A stretch of DNA of 64,000 nt from Bryopsis sp. KO-2023 (Eukaryota; Chlorophyta; Ulvophyceae; Bryopsidales; Bryopsidaceae), in assembly GCA_030272585.1 (NCBI GenBank), contig BSYQ01000001.1, positions 930,001 through 994,000 of the forward strand, in the 5' to 3' direction. The notes beneath the pieces are model-generated. The model saw only the letters and a program-made list of their open reading frames with translations. It had not been told where the DNA came from and made no database searches. Shown piece by piece: positions 22,596 to 32,825 of the stretch. How positions within the stretch are numbered: position 1 is the stretch's first letter; each line of letters begins with the position of its first letter. A program made the position numbers and the translations under genes.

Positions 22596-23210
22596 ATGGA
22601 CAGACAGATGATACCACACCAAGCTCAGTCCGACCGGATGTCTATATCCGAGGGGGAGGAGTACTACGAGGATCCCCCTATGGAGGAACCACTACCAGTT
22701 CCAGTGAACGTTCAGAATGTTCAGAACAACGTTCTGTACAATCACCACCAAGTCGAGATCAACAACCAGCACCAGGAAATATTGGAGCAGAGTGCGGAAG
22801 AAGTGCATAGGCTACGCGGCGACACTCACGAGTGGGCGACGCGGACTGAGACCGAACTGACAGCAGCCTTGGAGGAAATACGCCAGTGGGTACGGACTAC
22901 TCAAACTAATGGAGCCCAGGATAATGTTCTCAGGCTTGAAGAGTTACGACAGAGTCTACTGGAGGAGATGGCGCAGCACCGTGAAAATACCCATGACCAA
23001 GCTCTTCGAAGCGAAGAACGCGTCCTGCAGGCCCATGAGAGACTCGCGGAGAGAATGGACCGAAAGGCGGAACATTTGGTGGACCGCGCGGACCGTTTCG
23101 AGCGCAAGGTGGAACTTGGCGAAGTGGAAACGAAGACTACGGTGGAGGACTTGGTCCACAAAATCAGCAAGATACCGAAGCATATTCCGCCCCAGAACGT
23201 GTCAGCATAG
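22596..23210 (+). CDS. Gag N-terminal part, coiled-coil rich, ends at an in-frame TAG
   Basis: First ATG of the frame is at 22596, giving 204 codons. The product is acidic and highly charged with heptad-like stretches (EEIRQW..., EELRQSLLEEMAQH, HERLAERMDRKAEHLVDRAD), so it probably forms a coiled coil for particle assembly. It ends at TAG 23208-23210, but the same frame stays open on to the Gag core at 24,539. Either the TAG is a recent nonsense change, is read through, or the core starts separately at ATG 23406. Confidence 0.65.
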   Translation: MDRQMIPHQAQSDRMSISEGEEYYEDPPMEEPLPVPVNVQNVQNNVLYNHHQVEINNQHQEILEQSAEEVHRLRGDTHEWATRTETELTAALEEIRQWVRTTQTNGAQDNVLRLEELRQSLLEEMAQHRENTHDQALRSEERVLQAHERLAERMDRKAEHLVDRADRFERKVELGEVETKTTVEDLVHKISKIPKHIPPQNVSA

Positions 23211-23405
23211 CCAGTGAACACTGTGGTCCAAGATCCACACGCGGCCCAGGTCGAGGCGGAGAATGCAGGTGGACCACCAATTCCACCAGCCCAGGTGCCA
23301 CCACCGCAACGTCTACCCCGACCGACTGACGGAGTCCGAATTCCGGGAATAGGCCAGTCCTCAGCAGCAGCATCGGGACACTTGCCAACAGACCCTTTCG
23401 CTGGT

Positions 23406-24542
23406 ATGGGGTCCTATGCGTCAGTCCAGCAACAAGGACCAGGCCAGGGACAAGCGGGGTCTAGCAGACAGCACGCCATGGGAGGACGTGGTGGTGGAGG
23501 ACCAGGAGACCCAGGAGGAGACGATGACGGAAATGGGCGAGGACCACCAAGAAATCCACGTGACCCAAGAGGCGGGCCAGGTGGACCAGGCGGGCCAGGC
23601 GGTCCAGGAGGACCAGGAGGGCCAGGAGGACCAGGCGGGCCAGGAGGACCAGGCGGGCCAGGAGGACCACACGGACCACCACTGGTACCAGATGGCAACG
23701 CCGGACCTGGCGCCAACGTCTTGCGCCAACTGAAGCTCAATATGCCGAAGGCGTTCACGGGCCAAGGTGAAGTCTCAGTCTGGGTGATGGAGATGAGCCG
23801 CTGGTTGCGCGCGTATGACCTGCCGGAATACCACTGGGACCGCGTTTTTGCCACACACCTATCTGGTGCAGCTTCCCGCTGGATGAACCTGCACGAGTTA
23901 CACGTCAGTCAGGGAATCAAGGCCCCATTTGCGGACTGGTCCGAACTGACTCGGGAATTGAGGAATCAGTTTGAACCTACCACGACGGCTGAGCGTGCGA
24001 GAACCGAATTGCGCACGTTACGACAGGTCGGGTCCGTGAGGGACTACGTGAACAAATTCCAAGGAATTTGTTTCCGTATACCCTCCATGACCAATGAGGA
24101 ACAGTACTCAGCATTCATCTCAGGTCTAAAGGAACCTATCAAGACCTCTGTGGCCGGCTTTGTACGAGGCTCAGTACAGGAAGCGATCGAAATGTCCGAG
24201 CGCTTGGACGGTGTCAGAGCTCTACAAGCTGGGAATGCAGGCGGACCACGACGCAGATGGAGACAGAGACCGGACAGAGTCAATGCATTGGGAGGTATTC
24301 CCGAGGAGCCGGACCGCATGAACAACATCAATAACCATCAGCGCGATGGTCAACGGCGTGATCAAGGACGTGGCCGAGGACGAGGCCGCGGTCGCGGTCG
24401 TGGCCAAGGACGTGGACAAGGGCGAGGCGGTGGACAACGACCAGCAGGAGGACCACCGGGACTCAAGTGCTATTTGTGCAATGGAAATCATGGAGTCCGC
24501 AACTGTCCAGGATTGGACAGAGCACGCCGTTCTTTAAACTAG
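23406..24542 (+). CDS. Gag core with zinc knuckle
   Basis: Frame open from 23211, first ATG at 23406, 378 codons to TAG 24540-24542. A Gly/Pro repeat region (23,570-23,680) is followed by a retrotransposon gag domain (MPKAFTGQGEVSVWVMEMSR, LSGAASRWMN, LRNQFEPTTTAERAR, VRDYVNKFQGI, ISGLKEPIK), an Arg/Gly-rich RGRGRG segment and a CCHC knuckle CYLCNGNHGVRNC. It forms the particle and packages RNA. The last codons TTA AAC before the stop are part of the frameshift site. Confidence 0.88.
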   Translation: MGSYASVQQQGPGQGQAGSSRQHAMGGRGGGGPGDPGGDDDGNGRGPPRNPRDPRGGPGGPGGPGGPGGPGGPGGPGGPGGPGGPGGPHGPPLVPDGNAGPGANVLRQLKLNMPKAFTGQGEVSVWVMEMSRWLRAYDLPEYHWDRVFATHLSGAASRWMNLHELHVSQGIKAPFADWSELTRELRNQFEPTTTAERARTELRTLRQVGSVRDYVNKFQGICFRIPSMTNEEQYSAFISGLKEPIKTSVAGFVRGSVQEAIEMSERLDGVRALQAGNAGGPRRRWRQRPDRVNALGGIPEEPDRMNNINNHQRDGQRRDQGRGRGRGRGRGRGQGRGQGRGGGQRPAGGPPGLKCYLCNGNHGVRNCPGLDRARRSLN

Positions 24543-24586
24543 AAGACCGAGGCGAGCCACCGGCCTCTAGAGAAGAACGGGGTGGC
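24533..24586 (+). promoter_or_regulatory. -1 ribosomal frameshift signal: TTTAAAC plus H-type pseudoknot
   Basis: The heptamer TTTAAAC (24533-24539) is in the correct gag frame (T TTA AAC) and touches the gag stop. A -1 slip gives TTT AAA CTA GAA and enters the pol frame, already open here. After 9 bases, GAGGC (24549-24553) pairs with GCCTC (24563-24567); the loop GCCACC (24556-24561) pairs with GGTGGC (24581-24586), the layout of an H-type pseudoknot. Found by eye; no energies computed. Confidence 0.8.
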
Positions 24587-27500
24587 ATAGAAGGATGGAG
24601 CGAAGAGGACGATGAAGGGAATAACACGGGCCTGAGGGGTGAGCCCAGAGATAAGACTAAGGGGACCGACGATTTACCCATTCTTAGTCCCACAGCAGGC
24701 AATGGGTCTGGACATCAAGGGACGATTCCAGCGAAGAACGTCGGACCGGTCAACAACCGGTATACGGAGAGTAATGAGAGTATGGGATCTCATAATAGGG
24801 AATTCCAGGGGGAGAATTCACCTTCAGCATCTCATGGGGAGAATGCACAGGGACACAATCCTGCTGTGTCCCAGGCTGGGCCGAGCCAACAACAAAGTTC
24901 AGTGAGTAGCACCGGGACCACGGGGGTGGACCGGGATGAACATGGAGAAAGCGCGTTCTTGGGTAGAACGGGCCTGACTAACAACAAAACCATCTTCAGG
25001 GGATTTGAGCTGGAGGTAACAATCAAGGGACATAAAGCATGGGCTTATGTGGACTCAGGCAGCTGGGAGAATTACATATCCTTATCTTTCTTGGAGCAAA
25101 CAGGACTCCAAGCTGAAGATATGCAGAAGACTCTCACCATGGCAGATGGAACAGTAAGAAAAACAAAAGGGAGAATCAGGAATTTGAGAATGAAATGTGG
25201 AACTACCACATTGAGAGCAGACTTGGATGTGTTCCCGGGAATGGCGTACGACATCATACTTGGCCTACCCTGGCTGGACAAGGAAAACCCGGACATGCAA
25301 TTCCGGGAGCGAACCATTTGTGTCCAGCGAGGACAGCACCAAGTCCGATTGCCGATCAGGAGCATGATACCCCCAGAGCCAGGAACCGTACCATGCCTGG
25401 CAGGCGTTGCGCCAGTGGGACCATCAAACATCTTCAAGAGTGTACGGGAAAACGAGACCGAAGCAATGCTGTTGGTAGTCCAGGAAGCAGACGAGTGGGG
25501 CGAGAGTGAATCGACTGGACCAGCGGATGACCTTGCCAAGATCCTTACCACGGATACTCCCACCTTGATTTGGGATGTGGCCAAGGCCCACAAAACTGTG
25601 TTCGCTTCCGACCTACCAAAAGGGAGACCACCAGTGCGCAAGGGACACGAATTCCACATCGACTTGGAACCGGATACCAAGCCGATATTCCGTCCTATCT
25701 ACAAACTTTCACCTGCGGAATTGGAGGAAGTCCGAAAACAGACGGAATACCTTTTGGACCGAGACCTCATCAAACCGTCGGAAAGCCCATGGGGCGCCCC
25801 CATACTATTCGCGCCCAAGAAAGATGGAGGATTGCGCATGTGCATTGATTACAGGTGGTTGAACCAACGGACCATTCGCAATCGCTACCCGCTTCCCTTA
25901 CCTGACGAATTGCTGGACCGACTCCATGGTGCCAAGGTCTTCAGTCGTTTGGACTTGCGCAGTGGCTACTGGCAGATGCCAATTAGTCCGGAGGACCAGG
26001 ACAAAACGGCATTCCGGACTAGGTACGGGCATTATGAGTTCAAGGTTGTGCCCTTTGGACTCACTAATGCCCCACCACAATTCATGGCAATGATAAATGA
26101 TATTTTCAGGGATTTCCATGATGAATTTCTGGTTGTTTTCCTTGATGATATTATCATCTATTCCAAAAATATGGAAGACCATGCCAAGCATCTCAAACTA
26201 GTCCTGGAGAGACTGGAGCAGCATTCCTTATATGCGAAGGCATCCAAATGTGCCCTGGCGGTCCCTGCGTTGGACTTCGTTGGACACTGGGTGTCGCAGG
26301 ATGGCATATCTCCTCATAGGAGTAAAGTCGAGACCATCCAGAAGTGGCCTGCGCCTACCAATGTCCCAGAAGTCCGCAGTTTCATCGGAATGGTATCCTA
26401 TTACAGGAAATTTATCCATTCCTATGCGAAGATCGCAGCACCTATCCAAGCATTGTTACGCAAGGATGCACCGTGGACCTGGGGACCAGCACAACGGACT
26501 GCATTTGAAGCCTTGAGGACCAGTCTCACCACGTCACCAGTTCTTCTCCTCGCTGATCCCACCAAGCCATATACGGTGGTGACCGACGCATCAGACCTTG
26601 CCATTGGCGGGACTCTGATGCAGGACCAAGGCTCGGGACTACAGCCTATTGCATTCCTCAGCCGGAGTCTGACGAATGCGGAGAAGAATTATTCTGCCTA
26701 TGAGCGGGAATTGTTGGGCATTGCGTATGCTCTTGCTCATTGGCGGCATTACTTGGAAGGCGCTCCCGGCGGGACCACCGTCTACACGGACCATCAGCCC
26801 GCCACTCACTTCCTCCAACAGCGTGTCCTATCCCGGACACAGACCCGTTGGTTGAAAGCGGGCTATTTCCAGTCTATTATGCCCAAAATTGTCTACCTCC
26901 CCGGCCGTGCCAATGTTGTGGCGGATGCTTTGTCCCGACGACCGGACCGAGTTTCTGCAATTTCAGGGGCTGAAATTTCCCCGGGGGCGATCCAGGAGTG
27001 GCAGGACGCGTTACATGCCGATCCTGCCTTGCAGACTACCTATTCCCTCCTGGAGCAAGGGAAACCAGTCCAAGGCTACACCATGGGAGACAATTTCTTG
27101 TTGTATTATACAGGTCCAAGCCCACAGGCTACTCCAAAAGTGGTAGTCCCCAAAGGAAAAAGGGAGACTATTCTGAAGACTTATCATGATGCGGTGACAG
27201 CGGGTCACCCGGGAATTGAGAGGACCACTGAACTTATCAAACGACATTACTGGTGGAAGGGAATGGGACAGACCATTTCCCACTACGTGAGAACGTGCCC
27301 CACCTGCCAGGTTATGAAGACCGAGACATCGAAAGCCAAAGGACTACTGAGTCCGCTGCCGATTCCGAGCTTCAAGTGGGAGCAAGTAACCACCGACCTC
27401 GTGACCGACCTGCCGGAGTCTAATGGCTACACAGCCGTGGCAGTGTTCGTGGATAGACTCACAAAATACTGCAAGTTTGCTCCATGTACCAAGGAGGTTT

Positions 27501-27973
27501 CGGCCAAGGACTACGCCGGACTCTATTTCCAGTATGTGTTCCCTCAAGCAGGAATTCCGGAAGCAATCGTCTCTGATAGGGACCCAAGGTTCACCGGCAA
27601 GTTCTGGAGAGAACTATTCCGGCTGGTGGGGACCAAGCTGAAGATGTCGACTGCCTACCATCCCCAAACGGATGGCCAGTCGGAGGTCACGATACGGACC
27701 TTGGAGAATTTCCTGAGGCCATACCTGGAGGACAGAGATGAAGTCCCAGGACCAGCTGTGACAGACCAAGCAACTGGGAATGCGGAATATGAGGTGGAAT
27801 CAATTGTCCAAGTCCGAGGCAAAGGGAAACGCAGGGAATGGCTGGTGATCTGGAAGGGTTACCCATTGCATGAAGCCACATGGGAGCCACGAGAGCATTT
27901 GGAGAATTCGAAGGACGCCATGGAAGAATTTGAACGCAAGACTACGACCCGTCTTCGGACCAGGCGTAGATAA
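24540..27973 (+). CDS. pol: Pol polyprotein: protease, reverse transcriptase, RNase H, integrase, chromodomain
   Basis: Open from 24467 in the -1 frame; probably made as Gag-Pol. A Ser/Gly/Glu-rich linker leads to an aspartic protease (YVDSGSWENYIS, near 25,048), RT (APKKDGGLRMCIDYRWLN, PFGLTNAPPQF and the active-site FLDDIIIYS near 26,140), RNase H (VVTDASDLAIGG, NYSAYERELLGI) and integrase (HPGIERTTELIKRHY...CPTCQ zinc finger, TTDLVTDL, VSDRDPRF, YHPQTDGQSE with DD35E spacing). A chromodomain follows at once (AEYEVESIVQV...REWLVIWKGY...ATWEPREHL). The region normally between the integrase core and the chromodomain is absent: NFLRPYLEDRDE runs straight into VPGPAVTDQ. Other domains look intact. 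Confidence 0.95.
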
Positions 27974-28271
27974 GATCACTCAGCAAGTGGAACGAGACTT
28001 AGGATGGGAGAATCGGAATACGGAATACCTGCAGAAGTGGTATGGACTTAGGTAGTATGGGCTACCGTGTTACATAATCATTACTGTATGGTAAGGTGAT
28101 TCTCACTAAGCCGACCAGGGAGAAGGTCACATCTTGGCGTGCCCTCTGCATGGCGAATCTGACGACTTTAAATCATTACACTACGGACTTGACAGAAACT
28201 GTTTATCAAGTCTGCGGAATATTGGCGAAAGACCTTGCAACCCGACGATCAAAGACACAAACGACGACAGA

Positions 28272-29276
28272 ATGGATTTCTCTGGGATGAAAAAGTTGAT
28301 TGAGAAGGCGGAGGAAAATGCCAAGAGGGTGGAACAATTGGAGGTCGAAGTCGCTGAACTGAAGGCGCAGAATGGAGTACTGCGCGAGGAGCTGGAACAG
28401 GCACGGGGATCTTTCGGAATAGTCACACGCACGATTGGGGTGGCTAAAAAGCGAGAAGGATATCTGGTGCGACAGCTGCAAGAAATTCAGTCTATGGTTG
28501 AGGAAACTGTGGACAAAGCTCTGGCGAAAGTATGTGACGAGACCACGCCCACGGACCAAATGGAAGACGAGTTGCCAGCATGGCCAAAAAGGGCAAGGCG
28601 CTCCAGTCCACTTCCGGGATTCAGAGACGTGGACAGCAAAAAGGGCGCAAAGGATGTCAAAAAGGATGTCAAAAAGGATGCGAGGAGCAGTGCAAAAAGT
28701 GAGGGACAAAGTGGGAAGAGTGAGGAAACCACCTCCCGCTATGGAAAAGGCTGCGTGCTATGCCTTTCATGCCCAAAGAGCCGGTTGCGGAAACCAGAGG
28801 ACGTCGATCTGTGCGGACAGGGACATGTTACTTGTCCGCGACATAGGTTGCATAATGCACTGGCAACCAGACATGCGCGCCTTCGCCAAGCGGTCAACGG
28901 ACTACCAGTGAGCGTCAACCAGATCATCGCAGACAGCCTCGACGGCGGACCAGTGAAGCCTCTTCAACCCAACGAACCAACCGGACCGTGCCCCTCGTGC
29001 TACAAAAAGTCTTCAGGATGGATGGGCAAGCAAAGGACCCTCATCACGAAGTGGGTGACCGCCTATGAACTAGCCATGAAGGCAGCGGGAATTCCACCAG
29101 TCGAGGACCAGCCTACGGACCAGCCTGAGGACAAGTCTGGCGAGCCTGACGACATGGACGAGGAACCGACGGAACCACCAGAGGATGACGCCCAGACTCA
29201 GACTGGCTCTGACGTCCCTCCACCAACGAACGTGGACGAGATCTACCAGGATCTGGATATGTCTCAGGTGGACTGA
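28272..29276 (+). CDS. Accessory ORF of the chromovirus: coiled coil plus RING-like Cys/His cluster, 334 aa
   Basis: Sense-strand ORF after pol, first ATG at 28272 (ACAGAATGG), stop 29274-29276. Residues 5-70 form a likely coiled coil (KKLIEKAEENAKRVEQLEVE and on). A basic Lys/Ser/Asp segment with VKKDVKKDARSS follows, then a Cys/His cluster: CLSC, 13 residues, CGQGHVTCPRH, 48 residues, CPSC. That spacing (C-x2-C, C-x3-H-x2-C-x2-H, C-x2-C) resembles a RING-type zinc fold. The tail is acidic and Pro-rich with EDQPTDQPEDKSGEPDD-type stretches. There is no signal peptide or membrane segment, so it is not an envelope protein. I recognise no family. A captured host gene or an element-encoded regulator are both possible. 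Confidence 0.75.
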   Translation: MDFSGMKKLIEKAEENAKRVEQLEVEVAELKAQNGVLREELEQARGSFGIVTRTIGVAKKREGYLVRQLQEIQSMVEETVDKALAKVCDETTPTDQMEDELPAWPKRARRSSPLPGFRDVDSKKGAKDVKKDVKKDARSSAKSEGQSGKSEETTSRYGKGCVLCLSCPKSRLRKPEDVDLCGQGHVTCPRHRLHNALATRHARLRQAVNGLPVSVNQIIADSLDGGPVKPLQPNEPTGPCPSCYKKSSGWMGKQRTLITKWVTAYELAMKAAGIPPVEDQPTDQPEDKSGEPDDMDEEPTEPPEDDAQTQTGSDVPPPTNVDEIYQDLDMSQVD

Positions 29277-29495
29277 GACTGCAGAGAGTGTGGTCTGGGT
29301 GAAGGAAAGGGTGTGGCACTGCTGGAATAGCAGTTCTGGCTGGGAATTCCAGTTTTTCTGTTTGTTTGTTTGCTTAGTTTTTCTTTTTCAAAGCCCGTGT
29401 GGGCTGGGGACACTTTTTGGGATAATGGATTGAAAGGCTTTTTCTGGCAGGTAGTTGCTAGCCTGCTGTTGTTTTTCCTTTCTTATTTTCCCTTA
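29277..29495 (+). other. Chromovirus 3' non-coding region before the CACTA insertion
   Basis: T-rich non-coding DNA, continuing after the CACTA element at 32,225-32,485 up to the purine tract. Confidence 0.6.
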
Positions 29496-29514
29496 CACTA
29501 GTAAAAAAACGCCG

Positions 29515-29790
29515 CTTTTACAAGCTTGTAAACACCTTGTAAAGTGCTTGTAAAGTGGATTACAAGCTTGTAAAGACTTGACACTGTCCCCATCGTTTAC
29601 AAGCTTGTAAAGTGGAGATTACAAGCTGTTACAAGCTGTTACAAGCAAAAAGCTTGTAAAGTGGAACAGCTCCATGCTTGTAAAGTGGGAATTTACAAGC
29701 TCTTACAAGCTGTTACAAGCTGTTACAAGCTTTCCCGATCCACGCGGTTACAAGCTCTTACAAGCTGTTACAAGCACTTTACAAGCTCTG
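29515..29790. repeat. Left CACTA subterminal repeats (TTACAAGCTTGTAA)
   Basis: About 18 full or half copies of the palindrome TTACAAGCTTGTAA, often as TTACAAGCTG or GCTTGTAAAGTGG. Confidence 0.88.
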
Positions 29791-30159
29791 TCATTGATGT
29801 GTCATCACACAAGCCCAAGCACACGCTCGGCTGTGATTCTTGTCGTGGTACGATTGATTGTAAATTTTAATTGATGAATGTCTATAGATGATTCCATTCT
29901 CCACCACATGGGTGATTATCACTATTATAAAATAATGGACAGAATATCATCATGATTTCAATTTTTCTCATTACAATGATAAATTACAACAAAGACAAAA
30001 CCGCAAATCCCTTTCAATAGCTCGATGTGCCCAAGAATCGAACTTGGGATCCACCTTCTGCACATTCTTGCTTTCTGGAAGTTTATTCTCACAACCAGCG
30101 AAAGAAAGCGAAAATACTGCGAAAACTTCCAAACCCCTCCTCTACTTTTTAAAATGTTC

Positions 30160-30290
30160 CACTCAAAATTCAACTGAGTGGAAGTTTCCTCTGTTGCGCA
30201 CAACTGATGAATGTGTTTTGCAGGCCAAATCCAACAGAATGTCCAGTGGGTCTTCACTCAGCACTTCCTCTTGCTCTTTCCCTGGTGAGG
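30160..30290 (-). pseudogene. Captured exon-like fragment in the CACTA element
   Basis: On the minus strand, after a CAG acceptor near 30,283, an open stretch GKEQEEVLSEDPLDILLDL...SVVRNRGNFHSVEF runs to a stop. Its codon texture is that of a real exon, but no family is recognised and no start is present. Confidence 0.4.
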
Positions 30291-30990
30291 CAATCAGACA
30301 ATCAATTTCCACTATTGTGGAGAATACTTACTCCGCAATACTTATATCATTTTCTAGTGAACAAGTGACAAAACAGCTCTTGGGGGATCAATGCCTGGAC
30401 TGTTGATTCGGCGAGTCAGACTGGGGAGGAAAAACTGCATTAAATTTTAACACCCCCCTCGGAGGGGCAGACTGATGGGGCTTCAACTGACTTCTGTGGT
30501 GACTGTCAAGACAACAAATTGAGCCCACTTAAAAGAGGGTGATACATCTAAATGCCCACATAACAAGGTTCACTACTGACGGCAAAATTGTGTGAAACAG
30601 TTTAATATAGTCCTCCATAAGCTAGCAAAAGTGTGGTTTCCACTGCTTTGTCACAAGAGGACCCCAGGCTCAAGTTCCAAGCTTCAAGATGGGGAGAACA
30701 GAATCCTCCAGTTGAATGCATACCATCCCATCCCTTTCAGAGCTCGGGTGTACCCACCATACTATCCCATTTCGTCCCAAAACCCACAATCAACGATTGT
30801 GGAAACTCATAGTCAATGCATTGCTTCGAATTTCAAGAAATGTAACTGAGGTAATTTACCAGAGCAGAGCAAGCCACAAACAAAGATGGTACTTAGGCTC
30901 CCTGACATCCAGATCCTTCAGTCCAGCAATTCCATCAGCATGATCCATGCCCTCTCCTCTTGATCCACCTGGCAAGCACAACAGGACAGC

Positions 30991-31500
30991 CTACAGAAAG
31001 CAGGCAGGGTCAGACACTCCTTCTACAACCATCGTTTCCTCTACATCAAAACCCAAAAATTTGTGGACCAACCTGGTGCACAGTGGAAGAACAATTGATT
31101 TCATCTCACTTGATTTCCTCGCCCTGTTCTTGCAGGCGTTTATAAACGGATTTGGGGTCATGTAACTCAATCGACAAATTAGGCACCAGGGTTCTGTCTT
31201 CCGTTGTTCGTTCCCTTCCTTTGGTGCCAACAGCAGTTGGTCTAACAGAAGTAGTACCAAAGAAAATCCTGATAGTACATATATAATCTTGATTAAAAAA
31301 AGAAACGATTGCCAATTTTGCTGTTGTTTTACGTATTGCTCTTGTTCAAACACATGGAATAAAATCTCTATTCCCCAGCGAGAGATGAACTGAAAATCAA
31401 ACTTACATCTTCCTGGGAAGCGAGCTTGACACACATCCGATGAATCACCTCTGGAAATAACATTGCCCAATGGTAGTCAAGTGACCAAGAGGGTGGTCTG
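30991..31500 (-). pseudogene. Captured multi-exon gene fragment in the CACTA element
   Basis: Last exons of a minus-strand gene: 31110-31241 (TLVPNLSIELHDPKSVYKRL...) ends in a GT donor and joins in phase to 30991-31072 (LVHKFLGFDVEETMVVEGV..., stop at 30991). A third exon-like block near 31,420-31,465 (VIHRMCVKLASQED then GTAAGT) does not join in phase, so a piece is missing. Introns are kept, as expected for a genomic fragment picked up by a DNA transposon. The source protein is not recognised. Confidence 0.55.
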
Positions 31501-32009
31501 TTGCACAGCAAGGAAAAAACAGAAAAAAAACATGAGTCCCAACACCAATGATCAGCAAGCTCACAATACCAAGGCAAACAATTTCCTTGCTACAATCAGA
31601 GCATTTTCATAGGGTAGCAATTTCTACACTATGGAAGTCTCAGGTCACCTCGAGGACGAGCTCGTTATCATCCAGTTCATGCGTTTTGGGCAAGTCAGTG
31701 TGTCGGAAACATCAAAAACAGGGATGAGCAATCCAGAAACGAGCGCCCCTGCTGGGGTACTGACCTTCCCACTCTCTGTACCTCGTTCCCTGCGCGCCGG
31801 CGCACTCGTCTCCGACTTTTCTTTCAGCCAAAAAAGCTCTTTAAATACCTGCTTTGCTCGGAATACGCGACCGGTCCACCCGAATCTCACACTTGACCTC
31901 GTGCAGTCGGGGATGGGAGCAGGCCGTTGAACGATGGTTGGTCGCACAGGATGGGAGGCAAGGAAATTCGAAAGATGGAGATCCGCAGGTGTACGACCTT
32001 CTAGAATGG

Positions 32010-32205
32010 GATTTCAGGGTTGTAAACTGCGATTACAGGCTTGTAAACTGAGATTACAAGCTTGTAATCGCACTTTACAAGGTGGAAACCAAAGAAAGCA
32101 CTCCGCGACGCGAAATTTCGGCTAAGTGCTGCCCGCCGGAATGTTACAAGCTTGTAAAGTGGATTACAAGCTTGTAAAGTCGCGTTTACAAGCTTGTAAA
32201 AACGG
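32010..32205. repeat. Right CACTA subterminal repeats
   Basis: Same TTACAAGCTTGTAA units as at the left end, in about ten full or partial copies. Confidence 0.85.
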
Positions 32206-32484
32206 CATATTTTCACTAGTGTTAAGACTGAGACCATTTTTTTTAGAGTGTTTTGATCAAGGTCTGGGAGACCTGGGGGCAGGGAATTTCAGGGACTAAA
32301 TTTTGGCAGTATATGAGATTCAAGAAAAGGGGGTTCTAGATAAACATTTTTCTGCATAAGGGTTCTTTTTGTGGGTTGAACATTGGGCTGATACATTGAA
32401 CGAATGAGTATGTAAAACCTTGGGGTTTTGGGTACTTGGTTATTTCCGTTAAAACATATGTGATGAACGCGAGGACTCGTTCTG

Positions 32485-32501
32485 GCGAGGGGGGGACTAG
32501 T
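32485..32501 (+). promoter_or_regulatory. Polypurine tract of the chromovirus
   Basis: GCGAGGGGGGGACTAGT directly before the 3' LTR; expected primer site for plus-strand DNA synthesis. Confidence 0.65.
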
Positions 32502-32820
32502 TGATACCGGAATCAACGGTTATGGTAGTCCCAGCAGCGGAATAGACATGGACTATTCCCTGCAGCAGAATCAATCTGACTGGACCACGGTCTACCAGCC
32601 TGGAATGGTGCCAGCTGTGGACCGCGTCCAGTCAGGACCTCATTCTGATCCCCATCATACATGTGTGGTCATGCACGGACCCAAGTCCGGATGACCTAGA
32701 ATACGGTTAACCACGATTCTGCCCGCGGGACTAGCCCAGCAGACTATAAGAACCCGAGTCCACAGTTGTGGACTACCCCAGTTATTTTGACGGAATAGTC
32801 TACTCAGAATCACCATATCA
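32502..32820 (+). repeat. 3' LTR of the chromovirus
   Basis: 319 bp, matching the 5' LTR except for one base found (32698), followed by the TGCAT target duplication. Confidence 0.93.
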
Positions 32821-32825
32821 TGCAT

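Larger units (their letters stand above)
29496..32221. mobile_element. Non-autonomous CACTA transposon (2,726 bp) carrying gene fragments
   Basis: Starts CACTAGTAAAAAAACG and ends ...TTTTCACTAGTG, inverted to each other over about 38 bases. The 3-bp target duplication TTA lies on both sides (29493-29495 and 32222-32224), the hallmark of CACTA/EnSpm. Both ends carry many TTACAAGCTTGTAA units (29,515-29,790 and 32,010-32,205), typical subterminal transposase-binding repeats. There is no transposase inside; the middle holds minus-strand exons of an unrecognised gene. Confidence 0.93.
22110..32820 (+). mobile_element. Ty3/gypsy chromovirus-type LTR retrotransposon, 10.7 kb with nested CACTA
   Basis: LTRs 22110-22428 and 32502-32820 (319 bp each, TGATACCGG...ATATCA) differ at only one base I can find (22306 G versus 32698 A), so insertion is recent. 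The 5-bp target duplication TGCAT flanks it exactly (22105-22109 and 32821-32825) within the satellite array. Internal order: PBS 22431-22442, gag-like ORFs, -1 frameshift site, pol with PR-RT-RH-IN-chromodomain, an accessory ORF, a CACTA insertion, and a purine tract before the 3' LTR. Without the CACTA insertion and its target duplication it is about 8 kb. Probably no longer autonomous: an amber codon in gag and an integrase deletion. Confidence 0.95.

Noticed and set aside
23414..23854. Collagen-like Gly-Pro-Pro ORF on the minus strand
   Set aside because: It is the reverse complement of the Gly/Pro repeat of Gag.
28272..29276. Envelope gene of the retroelement
   Set aside because: No signal peptide, membrane segment or glycoprotein features; the protein is soluble-looking with a Cys/His cluster.
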